A model generated the notes under the pieces. The model was given only the letters and a program-made list of their open reading frames with translations, did not search any database and was not told the origin of the DNA. From the NCBI GenBank assembly GCA_963677085.2, contig CAXXFH010000006.1:682001-746000 (forward strand): 64,000 nt of DNA. The letters run 5' to 3'. The DNA is from G963677085 sp963677085. GTDB lineage: Bacteria; Planctomycetota; Planctomycetia; Pirellulales; Thermoguttaceae. Positions 26,219 to 34,864 of this stretch are shown one piece after another. The first letter of the stretch is position 1. The number at the start of each line of letters is the position of its first letter. The translations under genes and the position numbers were made by a program.

Positions 26219-26362
26219 GTTCCCAAGCTCAAGCTTGGGAACCAGATGGCAAATTTGGGTGCCATGGCCACGCTTGCGTGGCCATGTTTTCGGGATTTTG
26301 GCATGCCCACGCAAGCGTGGGCATGGCACCCAACCCCCAATTCAAAAGTTGACAAAGCACTA
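26219..26362. repeat. Composite dispersed repeat downstream of rex
   Basis: Contains, in order, a perfect GTTCCCAAGCTCAAGCTTGGGAAC-type hairpin, the GGGTGCCATGG box, two CCACGCTTGCGTGG arms, the CATGGCACCC box, and a tail TTGACAAAGCACTAG. The CTA at 26360-26362 is the rex stop codon. The layout is the same as downstream of the redoxin gene at 6930-7113. Confidence 0.8.
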
Positions 26363-27010
26363 GCTCCTCGCTCCCAACTCTTGCCTTAGCCGACTGGTCA
26401 ACACGGCCAAACTGGCGGTCAGCCGGACGTCTTCTACGATCACGTTGTCCGGCACTTCGATCTTCACGGGCGTGAAATTCCAGATCGCACGAATCCCGGC
26501 CATGACCATTTCGGTCGTTACGTCTTGGGCTACTTCACCAGGGACGGCCAATACGCCGATATGGACGTGCATCCGTTGGACCAGGTCGTGGAACTTCTCC
26601 CAGGGCAACACTTCGCGGCCGTGGATTTCGGTGCCGATTTTCTTCGGGTTGGTGTCGAAGGCGGCCACGATGTTCAGCCCGCTGTCGCGAAAACCTTCGT
26701 AACCCAACAGGGCCGCGCCCAGGCTACCGGCTCCGACGAGGAAAGCGTCGCTGGCGTTTTTCCAGCCGAGGAAATCCTCGATGGCGTCGATCAGCACGGG
26801 CACCTCGTAGCCCACCTTCGGACGCCCCACCACGCCAGTCATCGCCAGATCCTTGCGGACCTGTACCGGCACGAGATCGAGACTCTCGGCGATTCGCGTA
26901 CACGAAACAACCTCGCGCTGTTGGGCCTTGAGTTTGTGCAAAAATCGCAGGTACAGCGGCAGGCGTTTCACGCTGGGAATCGGATAGGCTTTCAGTTGAT
27001 CGTCGGACAT
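26360..27010 (-). CDS. rex: Redox-sensing transcriptional repressor Rex
   Basis: A 216-residue Rex protein. The N-terminal winged helix contains the hallmark VPVQVRKDLAMTG at about residues 46-58. The C-terminal Rossmann domain has the dinucleotide motif VGAGSLGAALLGY near 91 and DTNPKKIG near 119. Rex binds DNA when the NADH/NAD+ ratio is low and usually represses fermentation and hydrogenase genes such as adhE. Here it lies directly between adhE and hydCBA, which fits autoregulation of that set. The ATG at 27010 has a GAGGAG site upstream and matches the family N-terminus; extending to 27121 adds unrelated sequence. The stop codon lies in a dispersed repeat. Confidence 0.93.
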   Translation of the reverse strand: MSDDQLKAYPIPSVKRLPLYLRFLHKLKAQQREVVSCTRIAESLDLVPVQVRKDLAMTGVVGRPKVGYEVPVLIDAIEDFLGWKNASDAFLVGAGSLGAALLGYEGFRDSGLNIVAAFDTNPKKIGTEIHGREVLPWEKFHDLVQRMHVHIGVLAVPGEVAQDVTTEMVMAGIRAIWNFTPVKIEVPDNVIVEDVRLTASLAVLTSRLRQELGARS

Positions 27011-27062
27011 GAGAAATCTCCTCGTTGGACTGAGCCGTGGATCGAAGGCACAGTCGCCTTGG

Positions 27063-27098
27063 TTTGTGTTGCGGCAGTTGTCTGTGTTGTGACAGTTG
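27063..27098. repeat. Tandem 18-base repeat between adhE and rex
   Basis: Two adjacent units, TTTGTGTTGCGGCAGTTG and TCTGTGTTGTGACAGTTG, identical at 15 of 18 positions. They lie in the 114-base gap upstream of rex, where a regulatory site could act. They contain TTGTG boxes but do not form the palindrome known for Rex operators. Confidence 0.6.
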
Positions 27099-27124
27099 CC
27101 GGTCGATATCGGTGCGACCATGTT

Positions 27125-29827
27125 TTACGCTCCTTCCGCCGTTTCGGAAACCTCGGCCGTTGCCACGGATTCCTCGGGGCCGTAGTAGGCCTTGAGGAAC
27201 AATTCCTTGATTTCGCTCATCAGGGGGAATCGGGGGTTGGCACCGATGCACTGGTCGTCGAACGACAGTTCGGCTAGTTCGTCGAGTTGGGCGAGAAAGG
27301 TTTCTTCTTCGATGCCCGTCTCTCGAATGCTGGCGGGAATGTCGAGCCGGCGCTTCAGGGCGTCGACCGCTTCGATCAGCCGCTCGACGCATGCGTCGTC
27401 GTTTTCGCCGTCGAGTTCCAGGAAGCGAGCCACCCGGGCGTAACGCGCCTTAGCGTTGGGATACTCGTATTGCGGGAAAGCGGTCTGCTTGCGTGGGGCG
27501 TCGGAGGCGTTGAAACGGATCACCTCGTTGATCAACAGCGCGTTGGCCAGCCCGTGGGGCAGGTGATACATGCCACCCAGCTTGTGAGCCATCGCATGGC
27601 ACAGCCCGAGAAACGCGTTGGCAAAGGCCATGCCCGCCATGGTGGCCGCGTTGTGCACCTTTTCCCTCGCCCGAGCGTCGTGTGGACCGTGTTCGTAGGC
27701 CGCGGGCAAATACTTCAGCAGCACGCGGGTGGCCTCCAGCGCCAGGCCGTTTGTGTAGTCGGTTGCCGTTACGGCGGCGATCGCTTCCAGGGCATGGGTC
27801 AAGGCGTCGACGCCCGAGTAGGCCGTCAGCTTCGCCGGCATCGTCATAACCAAGTCCGCATCGACGATCGCCATGTGCGGAGTCAACTCGTAGTCGGCGA
27901 TGGGATATTTACGCCCGGTTTTTTCGTCGGTCACGACGGCGAACGGCGTCACCTCGCTGCCGGTGCCCGAGGTGGTTGGGATGGCCACCATCTTGGCCTT
28001 GCGACCCAGCTTGGGAAACGCAAACACCCGCTTGCGGATGTCCATGAATCGCATGGCCAGATCTTCGAAGGCCACGTCGGGGTGTTCATAGAGCAACCAC
28101 ATAATCTTGGCCGCGTCCATCGGGCTGCCGCCACCGAAGGCGATGATCACGTCGGGGCGAAAGGCCTGCATTTGGGCCAAGCCGCGGCGAACGGTCGCCA
28201 GGTCGGGGTCGGGCTCGACTTCAAAGAACACTTGGTTCTCGATGTCCAGCTCATCGAGCACGTCGGTCACCTTGTCGACCAGGCCCAGGTTGGACAACGG
28301 TTCGTCGGTTACCACGAACGCTCGTTTGCAGTCGGCCAGTTCGGCCAGGGCGATCGGCAGGCAGCCGTGCTTGAAGTAGACCTTCGGCGGCACGCGGAAC
28401 CAGAGCATGTTTTCGCGGCGTTCGGAAACGGTTTTGATGTTCAGCAGGTGCTTGATTCCCACGTTTTCGCTGACGCTGTTGCCGCCCCAGGTGCCGCAGC
28501 CCAAGGTGAGCGACGGCTCGAGGCGGAAGTTGTAAATGTCGCCGATGGCCCCGTGGCTCGACGGCTGGTTGATCAGCACGCGACCGGTGGGCACCCGGGC
28601 GCCGAACTGCTCGATGCGTTCGTTGTTCAACGGATCGGTGTAGAGGACGGCCGTGTGGCCCAGTCCGGCGAAACGCAGCAAGGCATCGGCCTTGTCCGTG
28701 GCGTCGGCAAAGTCGGCGGCCCGATACATGGCCAGCAGGGGCGACAGCTTTTCGAGGCTCCACGGTTCGTCGCGCCCGATCCGTTCGACTTCGGCCACGA
28801 GGACCTTGGTGTCGTCCGGCAGGTCGATACCGGCCATGGCGGCGATCTTGGCCGCCGGCTGGCCGACGATGGCCGAGTTGAGTTTGCCGCGGTTGACAAT
28901 CACTTCGGCCAATGCGGCCCGTTGGTTTGGTGTCAGCAGGCAGGCGCCGCGCCGGGTGAGTTCTTCGCGGACCGTGTCGTAGACTTCGTCGACCACGACG
29001 ATCGACTGCTCGGAGGCGCAGATCATGCCGTTGTCGAACGTTTTGCTCAACAGGATCGAGTTAACGGCCATTTGCACGTCGGCCGTTTCGTCGATAATGG
29101 CTGGGGTGTTGCCGGCTCCCACGCCGATGGCCGGCTTGCCCGAGGAGTAGGCGGCACGTACCATCCCCGGTCCCCCGGTGGCCAGGATGAGGTTGATATC
29201 CGGGTGGCCCATCAGGTGTTGGGTCAGTTCGACGGTGGGCTCATCAAGCCAGCCGATAATGCCCTCCGGTGCTCCGGCGGCGACGGCGGCCTGCAACACG
29301 GCTTTGGCGGCCGCGATCGTGCATCGCTTCGCTCGCGGATGGGGCGAGAAGATGATGCCGTTGCGAGTCTTCAACGCCAGCAGGGCCTTGAAGATGGCGG
29401 TCGAAGTGGGGTTGGTCGTGGGAATGATCCCGGCGACCAGCCCGACGGGCTCGGCGATCTTGCGGATACCGAAGCCCGTGTCGCTTTCGATCACGCCACA
29501 GGTTTTGGCCGTTTTGAATTGGTTGTAGATATACTCGGCGGCGAAGTGGTTTTTGATGACCTTGTCTTCGACGATGCCCATGCCGGTTTCCTCGACGGCC
29601 AGTTTGGCCAGCGGAATACGCCGGACGTTGGCGGCCATGGCCGCGTTGCGGAAGATGTCGTCGACCTTGACTTGGAGGAATCGGGCGAATTGGCGTTGGG
29701 CTTCACGGACGCGGCCGATCAGCGCGTCGAGATCCTCGACCGTGCGGATCGGCCGAATGCCGGCCGGGGCAGGGGGGGCCTCGTCGTTGGGTAGTGCCGC
29801 GTTTTGGGGGTGTGCAGGAACGATCAT
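27125..29827 (-). CDS. adhE: Bifunctional acetaldehyde-CoA/alcohol dehydrogenase
   Basis: A 900-residue two-domain enzyme that reduces acetyl-CoA to acetaldehyde and then to ethanol, reoxidising two NADH. The N-terminal aldehyde dehydrogenase domain has PTTNPTSTAIFK, the NAD-binding GAGNTPAII and the catalytic Cys in DNGMICASEQ at about residue 270. The C-terminal iron-dependent alcohol dehydrogenase domain has AFGGGSPMDAAKIMW at about residue 560 and the metal-binding histidines in CHAMAHKLGGMYHLPHG at about 750. The length is typical. The AT-rich promoter region at 29961-30015 lies upstream. It is followed by rex on the same strand. A long frame on the opposite strand here is a shadow. Confidence 0.95.
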   Translation of the reverse strand: MIVPAHPQNAALPNDEAPPAPAGIRPIRTVEDLDALIGRVREAQRQFARFLQVKVDDIFRNAAMAANVRRIPLAKLAVEETGMGIVEDKVIKNHFAAEYIYNQFKTAKTCGVIESDTGFGIRKIAEPVGLVAGIIPTTNPTSTAIFKALLALKTRNGIIFSPHPRAKRCTIAAAKAVLQAAVAAGAPEGIIGWLDEPTVELTQHLMGHPDINLILATGGPGMVRAAYSSGKPAIGVGAGNTPAIIDETADVQMAVNSILLSKTFDNGMICASEQSIVVVDEVYDTVREELTRRGACLLTPNQRAALAEVIVNRGKLNSAIVGQPAAKIAAMAGIDLPDDTKVLVAEVERIGRDEPWSLEKLSPLLAMYRAADFADATDKADALLRFAGLGHTAVLYTDPLNNERIEQFGARVPTGRVLINQPSSHGAIGDIYNFRLEPSLTLGCGTWGGNSVSENVGIKHLLNIKTVSERRENMLWFRVPPKVYFKHGCLPIALAELADCKRAFVVTDEPLSNLGLVDKVTDVLDELDIENQVFFEVEPDPDLATVRRGLAQMQAFRPDVIIAFGGGSPMDAAKIMWLLYEHPDVAFEDLAMRFMDIRKRVFAFPKLGRKAKMVAIPTTSGTGSEVTPFAVVTDEKTGRKYPIADYELTPHMAIVDADLVMTMPAKLTAYSGVDALTHALEAIAAVTATDYTNGLALEATRVLLKYLPAAYEHGPHDARAREKVHNAATMAGMAFANAFLGLCHAMAHKLGGMYHLPHGLANALLINEVIRFNASDAPRKQTAFPQYEYPNAKARYARVARFLELDGENDDACVERLIEAVDALKRRLDIPASIRETGIEEETFLAQLDELAELSFDDQCIGANPRFPLMSEIKELFLKAYYGPEESVATAEVSETAEGA

Positions 29828-29960
29828 GGCTTCTCACTCCGTGTGGCGTGGGTGCGTGGCGGTTCGAGCCGGGTGCTTCGGCTTTGCGTTGGTAACCGAT
29901 GCTGGCGGTTGGGATTCGTGTTGGGCGTAGCTGGCGGCGACAGCGGAGGTAAACAAATAA

Positions 29961-29987
29961 TGTCTTATCGGTAGTTGTCTATCGGTA
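29961..29987 (-). promoter_or_regulatory. Direct repeats just downstream of the adhE promoter
   Basis: On the coding strand, TACCGATAGACAAC is followed at once by TACCGATAAGACA. The two units share TACCGATA and GACA, and they lie where the start of transcription is expected. Such repeats at the start site suggest binding by a regulator. The sequence does not match the known Rex palindrome. Confidence 0.45.
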
Positions 29988-30015
29988 TAATATTATCTAT
30001 TTGGCAGGGCGTCAA
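29987..30015 (-). promoter_or_regulatory. Candidate sigma-70 promoter of adhE
   Basis: Reading toward adhE, TTGACG (30015-30010) is followed by exactly 17 bases and then TATTAT (29992-29987). The stretch is distinctly richer in A and T than its surroundings. The leader to the adhE ATG would be about 150 bases. Confidence 0.6.
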
Positions 30016-30170
30016 CGCCACTAGAGCTCGTGCAGGAGAAATCCGGCTGAATCGACCGTTAGGCAAAGAAATGCTGATGCATTAAATGACAGTCGATAAA
30101 AGAGTTACGCCACGAACTGCGGGTTGCCGCAATTCGTGGCGTTGATGTCGGTGTGTTGCCGCCTGATTTT

Positions 30171-30220
30171 CCTCGTTCCGAAGCTCCAGCTTCGGAACGC
30201 ATCTGAAGCGACGCTCCGCT
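30171..30220. repeat. Dispersed GTTCCGAAGC hairpin block
   Basis: GTTCCGAAGCTCCAGCTTCGGAAC is a near-perfect palindrome and is followed by GCATCTGAAGCGACGCTCCGCTTCG. Related blocks are at 1-60, 6937-6965 and 55145-55230. Confidence 0.6.
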
Positions 30221-30299
30221 TCGCTGTGCACCGCCAATCGCGCTGCTATCGACCACGGTTGGCGATTCACCGCGAGGGTCGTGCGGAGCGATCGCCGAT

Positions 30300-31766
30300 T
30301 CACGCGCGCTTTGCACGGTGCTTACGATAGGCCAGCAGTCCGAGCGTTCCGCACAGAAGCAGTGCCAGCGAAGAGGGTTCGGGCACAGGGTGTACGAAGA
30401 TGTAGAGGTTTTTCACCGTATACGAACCGGCATTGCCGGAGAAGGTCCAGTCGGGGTGGTCGGTGGAACGGTTTCCGATTCCCAGGTCGCTTGTTCTCGT
30501 TGTGCCGCCCCAAGCGTTGTAGGCAAAGAGCGTCTGGCCCGCCTCGTGGTTGTGGATCTGCATCGAGCCGTAGTCTCCCGAGTTGTAGGCATCGCCGAAA
30601 TCGTAAGTGCTGCCACTTGCGCCGGGCACGTTTGCTCCGTTGGATGTGCCGTAGTTGGTGGCCCAAAACTCGATGTTCCCGCCGCTGAGGCCCGTGCCGG
30701 TGACGATTCCCTCGACGTTCGATGCGACGTTCATGTTGGTCACGTCTTGTTGGTAGAATTCGCCCGAGGCCAGGTCGGGAATGCCGATCTTGTCGGCCTG
30801 GTCCGTGAAGCCCTCGGCGTCGAACGAGACGCAAATCCACTGGTCGTCCAGTTCGAGGTAATAGGCGACCCGATCGAAGGAGCCGTCGGCCACGGTGCCG
30901 GACGAATCGATGTCGTAGTCGACAGCGCTCGTTTTGTAGTCGTCATCCGTGGAAAGTGCCTTGGTGTAGACGTGGGTATAGCCGGCCAATTCGGGGGCGT
31001 TGGCCAGGACATGTTCCGGTGCGCGGGAGGGTCCCCCGACGACGACCTGAAGGTTTTTCACTTCGTAATTGGCGATGTTGGCCGTGTTGAACGTCCAGTC
31101 GGGGTTGCCCGAGGGGTTGTTGCCGATTCCCAGTTCGCTCCTTCGCTCACCGCCCCAGGCGTTGTAGGCGAACAGTGTTTGCTGGGCCCCGTGATTGTGG
31201 ATTTGCATCGAGCCGTGACCCGCCGTGGTGCCGGCTCCGCCGTCGCCGAAGTCGAACGTGGTATCGCTGGCGTTCGGAACTCCGGCGGCGTTGCTCTGGC
31301 TGTAGTTGCTGGGCCAGAATTCGACGTTGCCGGTGGTGATTCCCGTTCCCGTCACGATGTCGGTAACATTCGACGCGACATTCATGTTGGCGACGTTCTG
31401 CTGGAAGAAGGCGCCGGAAGCTGTGTTGGGTACCCCAAGCTTGGCGGCGCTGCTGCAGAAACCGCCCGCGTCGAACGATGCGTAGACGTATTGTACCGGG
31501 TCGTTGACCGTGGGGGCCAGTTCCAGATAGTAGCCCACGCGGCTGAAGGAATAGTCCGCAATGTTGGCCGAATTGTCGGTCGTATAGGGGATGACTGTGG
31601 TGTTCCAGCCGAGCGAGTCGTTGGGGATGGAGAAAGTGTAGGCCAAGTGGTATCCGGCCGTTTCGGCCACATTCGAGAAGACATCGGCCCGCGCTGCGTT
31701 GGTCCAACTAGCGGCCGCTACAATGCCAAGGAAAAGCACTAAGCGTACGGCGAGGCGGTTGGGCAT
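30300..31766 (-). CDS. Secreted PEP-CTERM protein with a duplicated domain
   Basis: A 488-residue exported protein with a signal peptide (cleavage near NAARAD at about residue 27) and a C-terminal PEP-CTERM sorting tail (VPEPSSLALLLCGTLGLLAY then basic residues). Between them are two copies of a domain of about 215 residues. Each contains VAYYLEL or VGYYLEL, FDAGGF or FDAEGF, NVANMNVASNV or VTNMNVASNV, and GSMQIHNH..LFAYNAWGG. The second copy begins at about residue 250 with APELAGYTHVY. The tail directs handling by an exosortase/EpsH-type system, which is not in the window. The domain also occurs, as I recall, in other planctomycete surface proteins; its ligand is unknown. Confidence 0.8.
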   Translation of the reverse strand: MPNRLAVRLVLFLGIVAAASWTNAARADVFSNVAETAGYHLAYTFSIPNDSLGWNTTVIPYTTDNSANIADYSFSRVGYYLELAPTVNDPVQYVYASFDAGGFCSSAAKLGVPNTASGAFFQQNVANMNVASNVTDIVTGTGITTGNVEFWPSNYSQSNAAGVPNASDTTFDFGDGGAGTTAGHGSMQIHNHGAQQTLFAYNAWGGERRSELGIGNNPSGNPDWTFNTANIANYEVKNLQVVVGGPSRAPEHVLANAPELAGYTHVYTKALSTDDDYKTSAVDYDIDSSGTVADGSFDRVAYYLELDDQWICVSFDAEGFTDQADKIGIPDLASGEFYQQDVTNMNVASNVEGIVTGTGLSGGNIEFWATNYGTSNGANVPGASGSTYDFGDAYNSGDYGSMQIHNHEAGQTLFAYNAWGGTTRTSDLGIGNRSTDHPDWTFSGNAGSYTVKNLYIFVHPVPEPSSLALLLCGTLGLLAYRKHRAKRA

Positions 31767-32008
31767 AGTCTGCTTCCTTCTATGTTGGGAAATTACCAGA
31801 TCCTTTTTGGGCCGACAACGGTGTCTAGTAACACGATCAGGTCTCTCGATTCACGTTGACGGCCGCCGATCTGTACACTTATTCTATCTTACCCGGAGAT
31901 TTTTTTGTGTCCACGTTTCGGGGGGCGATGTGGGGTAAAATTGCCGGTTTTCCTTGAGGGTGGTGTTGGTGTGTCTATGCTAGTTGACCGGGGGGTGGGG
32001 CCCTCGCC

Positions 32009-33931
32009 TCAGTGGGCACCGGCATGGTGAGGAACATCAGCCAGCGGCTCGCTCAGGTCGGCCGGAACGGGAAGCCACACGCGGTAGAGTGAGTCTTCGT
32101 CCCACGTCTGGCCAGCGGAGCCGAAATCGCACATTTGCACTGCCACGTCGCGGCCATCGGCCGTGTGCATGGGCACATCGAACTGCATCCACACACTCGC
32201 GGGCTGTTGGGCGTCGACCAGACGTACGTTGACGAAGCCCTGGGCGTCAGTCTTCAGTCGCGCGGCCGTGGCACCTTCGACCGGCCGGGTGATGCGCTTG
32301 TCCATGGCCAACACGATGGGACCGCGCAGCAGGGCGACGAATGATTGGCCGTCGGGCACCGGAACCACACGGCTGCGGAAGTCAAAGGCCAATCGCACCC
32401 GGTCGCCCGGCTTCCAGGTGCGCGCCAAACGGAGATAGCTGCCAGCCGCAACGTTGTCGACCGGCTCGTCGTTAACCGAAACGGTCGTCTGCTCGCTCCA
32501 GCCAGGGATGCGCAGACTTAGGGTAAACGCCGCTGCCCGCTCGGGCGTGACGACAACGTCGACCGTGCCGGTCTTCGGGTAGTCGGTGATTTGCCGCAAC
32601 TGCACCTTCGTGCCGTCCTGCAATACGGCATTCGCCGTGCTGGGGCCGTAGAGGTTGACCACTGGCCCGTCGTCGTTGGTCATCACGCTGAGCATGGGCA
32701 GAAGCGCCATCGCGCGGGGACCGTTGGCCACGCAGCAGTTTTGGTGCATGCCGCAGTGTTCGGGCGCGGGGCCGTGCAGGCCGTCCATCGGCGAGTAGTG
32801 GCTCCACCACGTACCGTCGAGCTTTTGTGCGCCGAGTAGGGCGTTGTAGACGCTGCGTTCGATTTCGTCCATGTACTTCGCCTCGCCCGAGATGCGGTAG
32901 AGCTGGTAGCAGAGTTTCATCCAGGTGACCGTTACGCAGGTTTCCATCCAATGGGTGATCGAGCGATCGACTTGGTGCCGATGGCCGTCGCACCAGCGTT
33001 CCATGTTCGAACCGGAGCCGACGACGGTGATTTCGGTGGCGAGGATGTTGGGAAACAGCTTTTCGGCCGCTTCGCGATAAGCGGGCGTGCCGGTCACCCG
33101 GTACAACTCGCAGAGGCCCTCGTAGCACGACATCATTTCGTAGGCTTTCGATTGGCCGTAGTCGCCGTAGTTCTTCTTAACCGGTTTCGGTTTGTCGAAC
33201 ATGTCGAACACGAGCACATCGCCGCGAGATTTGTTGAGAAGCTTTGGTCCCTCGGGCGATTCCCAACGTTCGACAATGTACTGGGCAAAGTCGAGGTAGC
33301 GCCGGTCGCCCGTGGCGTTGTACAGCAGAACCATGGGTTCGAGGATCGAGCCGGCCGCCATCCCGCTCCACCATCCCAGCTTGGCGATATCGCGTTTGCC
33401 CGGGCCGACCTGGCTGAGCAGGTAGTCGGCGTGTCGCCGGGCGGCCGCGAGCACTTTTTTGTCGCCGGTCAGGTCGTAGTAGGACATCAACCCCAGCAGC
33501 GTATACTTGCGGCCCCAGATGTCCCAGTTGTCGGTTTCTGTTTGTTTCGTGTAGGTGCCGAGGTAGCCGTCGGGTGTCTGCGTGGCTAGCAGTTCGGCGA
33601 CGGCCTTGTCGAGGATCGTTTTCAGTTGCGGGTCTTGCGAGTAGCGATAGGCCCAGGCGGCCGACATGAACCATTTACCCCAGAACTCGGAACGCCAGAG
33701 TCGCGTTTCTTCGCGCTTTTGAAACGGTTCAATGAGATCGGCGATGCTTTGAGCCTTGATGCGGTTTTCGATGCAAACGCCCAGCCGGTCGGCCAAGTGA
33801 CCTTCGAGCGTGACGGCTCCCGGCGCCAGCGGTCGAACGGCGTCTTTGACCTTGGGTTCGACAGGCGATTCAGCGGCCAGGGCGGTCGCAGTCAGCGCGA
33901 AGATCACGGGCAGCACGGTAAGGCATTTCAT
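32009..33931 (-). CDS. GH127-like glycoside hydrolase (DUF1680), secreted
   Basis: A 640-residue protein with a signal peptide (ending LTATALAAE) and an (alpha/alpha)6-barrel of the GH127/DUF1680 family, whose known members include beta-L-arabinofuranosidases. Visible family blocks are FWGKWFMSAAWAYRY near residue 75, TPDGYLGTYT near 121, MSCYEGLCELYRVTG, the METCVTVTWMKLC block near 340 with the conserved Glu and Cys, and HQNCCVANGPRA near 400 with the cysteines of the zinc-thiolate site. The beta-sandwich C-terminus follows. The catalytic residues known from the family seem present. It is directly downstream of a Tat-exported sugar isomerase-like gene, pointing to extracellular carbohydrate breakdown. 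The start at 33931 precedes the signal peptide. Confidence 0.85.
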   Translation of the reverse strand: MKCLTVLPVIFALTATALAAESPVEPKVKDAVRPLAPGAVTLEGHLADRLGVCIENRIKAQSIADLIEPFQKREETRLWRSEFWGKWFMSAAWAYRYSQDPQLKTILDKAVAELLATQTPDGYLGTYTKQTETDNWDIWGRKYTLLGLMSYYDLTGDKKVLAAARRHADYLLSQVGPGKRDIAKLGWWSGMAAGSILEPMVLLYNATGDRRYLDFAQYIVERWESPEGPKLLNKSRGDVLVFDMFDKPKPVKKNYGDYGQSKAYEMMSCYEGLCELYRVTGTPAYREAAEKLFPNILATEITVVGSGSNMERWCDGHRHQVDRSITHWMETCVTVTWMKLCYQLYRISGEAKYMDEIERSVYNALLGAQKLDGTWWSHYSPMDGLHGPAPEHCGMHQNCCVANGPRAMALLPMLSVMTNDDGPVVNLYGPSTANAVLQDGTKVQLRQITDYPKTGTVDVVVTPERAAAFTLSLRIPGWSEQTTVSVNDEPVDNVAAGSYLRLARTWKPGDRVRLAFDFRSRVVPVPDGQSFVALLRGPIVLAMDKRITRPVEGATAARLKTDAQGFVNVRLVDAQQPASVWMQFDVPMHTADGRDVAVQMCDFGSAGQTWDEDSLYRVWLPVPADLSEPLADVPHHAGAH

Positions 33932-34021
33932 GGTTTTTTCTCGTAGTGAAACGATGCAGGGCAAGGCACATTAGCCCCGCCCTGCGATGGATAGCTCGAC
34001 CGGATGACGCAAGCGGGGGCG

Positions 34022-34864
34022 TTACTTGCCCATCTTGCGGAGGTTTTCCAGGCAACGTTTGACGTTATCCAGGGCGTTGCCCTTGCGTTCGTGTTCGACG
34101 ATGTACCACTGGGTACCACCGGCCGATTCACAGACCTTGAAGACCTCGTCCCATTTGACTTCGCCTTCGCCGACGACCGATTCGGGCGTGCCGCCGTGTT
34201 CCTTCAGGTGGACGGTCTTTGCCCGACCGGGATATTTCTTCAGCAGGGTTACCGGGTTGCCGCCACCGCCCATGCAGTTGCCCGTGTCGAGTTGCATCAC
34301 GACCTCGGGGCTACAAGCGTCGAAGAACAGTTCCCAGGCCGTGCTGTCGCCGACCTTGGCCATGTCGTGGCCGTGAGCGTGGTAACCGACCCATATGCCG
34401 TCGCCTTTGACCTTTTCGGCCAGGTCGTTATAGACATCGGCCGTCTTCTTGCAGAGTTCCGGCGTGGCGAGCATCTCGTGCGACATCCAGGGCACGATGA
34501 GGAACTTGTTGCCGATCGTCTGGTTGAACTCGACGGTTCCCTTCAGGGCGTCGCCGGTCAGCGTGTTGAGGTGCGTGTGCGTACCGCAGCATTTCAGGCC
34601 GTTGTCGTCCAACAGCTTGCGGAGGTCCTTGGCGTTTCGACCGTGGTATCCGGCGAACTCAACGCCCACGTAGCCCATGCCGGCCACGGCTTCAAGCACG
34701 GCGGGTAGGTCCTTGGCACAATCGTGACGCACCGAGTAGAGCTGCAAGCCGATGGGGATCTTCTTGGCGGCAGCCGCTTGGGCCAGAAGCGGATGAATCC
34801 CGGTGGCGCAGGCCGCCGTGGCACCGGCGGTGAACTTCAGCATGTCGCGTCGTGAAAATTTCAT
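34022..34864 (-). CDS. Tat-exported sugar phosphate isomerase/epimerase-like TIM-barrel protein
   Basis: A 280-residue protein of the AP endonuclease 2/xylose isomerase-like TIM-barrel family. The N-terminus carries a twin-arginine signal (SRRDMLKF followed by a hydrophobic stretch), so it is exported folded. Barrel motifs include IGLQLYSVR at about residue 38, GYVGVEFAGY near 67, and metal-binding acidic or histidine residues in YHAHGHD, QLDTGN, VHLKEHGG and YIVEHER. Such proteins in planctomycetes are common and mostly of unknown substrate. The ATG at 34864 opens the Tat signal and has GGGAG upstream. It probably heads a two-gene operon with the GH127-like gene 90 bases downstream. Confidence 0.8.
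   Translation of the reverse strand: MKFSRRDMLKFTAGATAACATGIHPLLAQAAAAKKIPIGLQLYSVRHDCAKDLPAVLEAVAGMGYVGVEFAGYHGRNAKDLRKLLDDNGLKCCGTHTHLNTLTGDALKGTVEFNQTIGNKFLIVPWMSHEMLATPELCKKTADVYNDLAEKVKGDGIWVGYHAHGHDMAKVGDSTAWELFFDACSPEVVMQLDTGNCMGGGGNPVTLLKKYPGRAKTVHLKEHGGTPESVVGEGEVKWDEVFKVCESAGGTQWYIVEHERKGNALDNVKRCLENLRKMGK

Larger units (their letters stand above)
29828..30299. other. Intergenic region upstream of adhE
   Basis: Holds the candidate adhE promoter and direct repeats (29961-30015), then unique DNA, then a dispersed hairpin block from about 30171 (GTTCCGAAGCTCCAGCTTCGGAACGC, with CGACGCTCCGCTTCG) next to the 3' end of the PEP-CTERM gene. No gene is seen. Confidence 0.6.

Noticed and set aside
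27287..29794. Open frame of 835 codons opposite adhE
   Set aside because: It mirrors the adhE coding sequence on the other strand, lacks domain-like sequence and is rich in residues typical of antisense GC-rich frames.
16901..29827. Recent horizontal transfer of the hydrogenase cluster
   Set aside because: No integrase, tRNA junction or obvious change in base composition flanks it, and the same host repeat families run through it; a tree would be needed.
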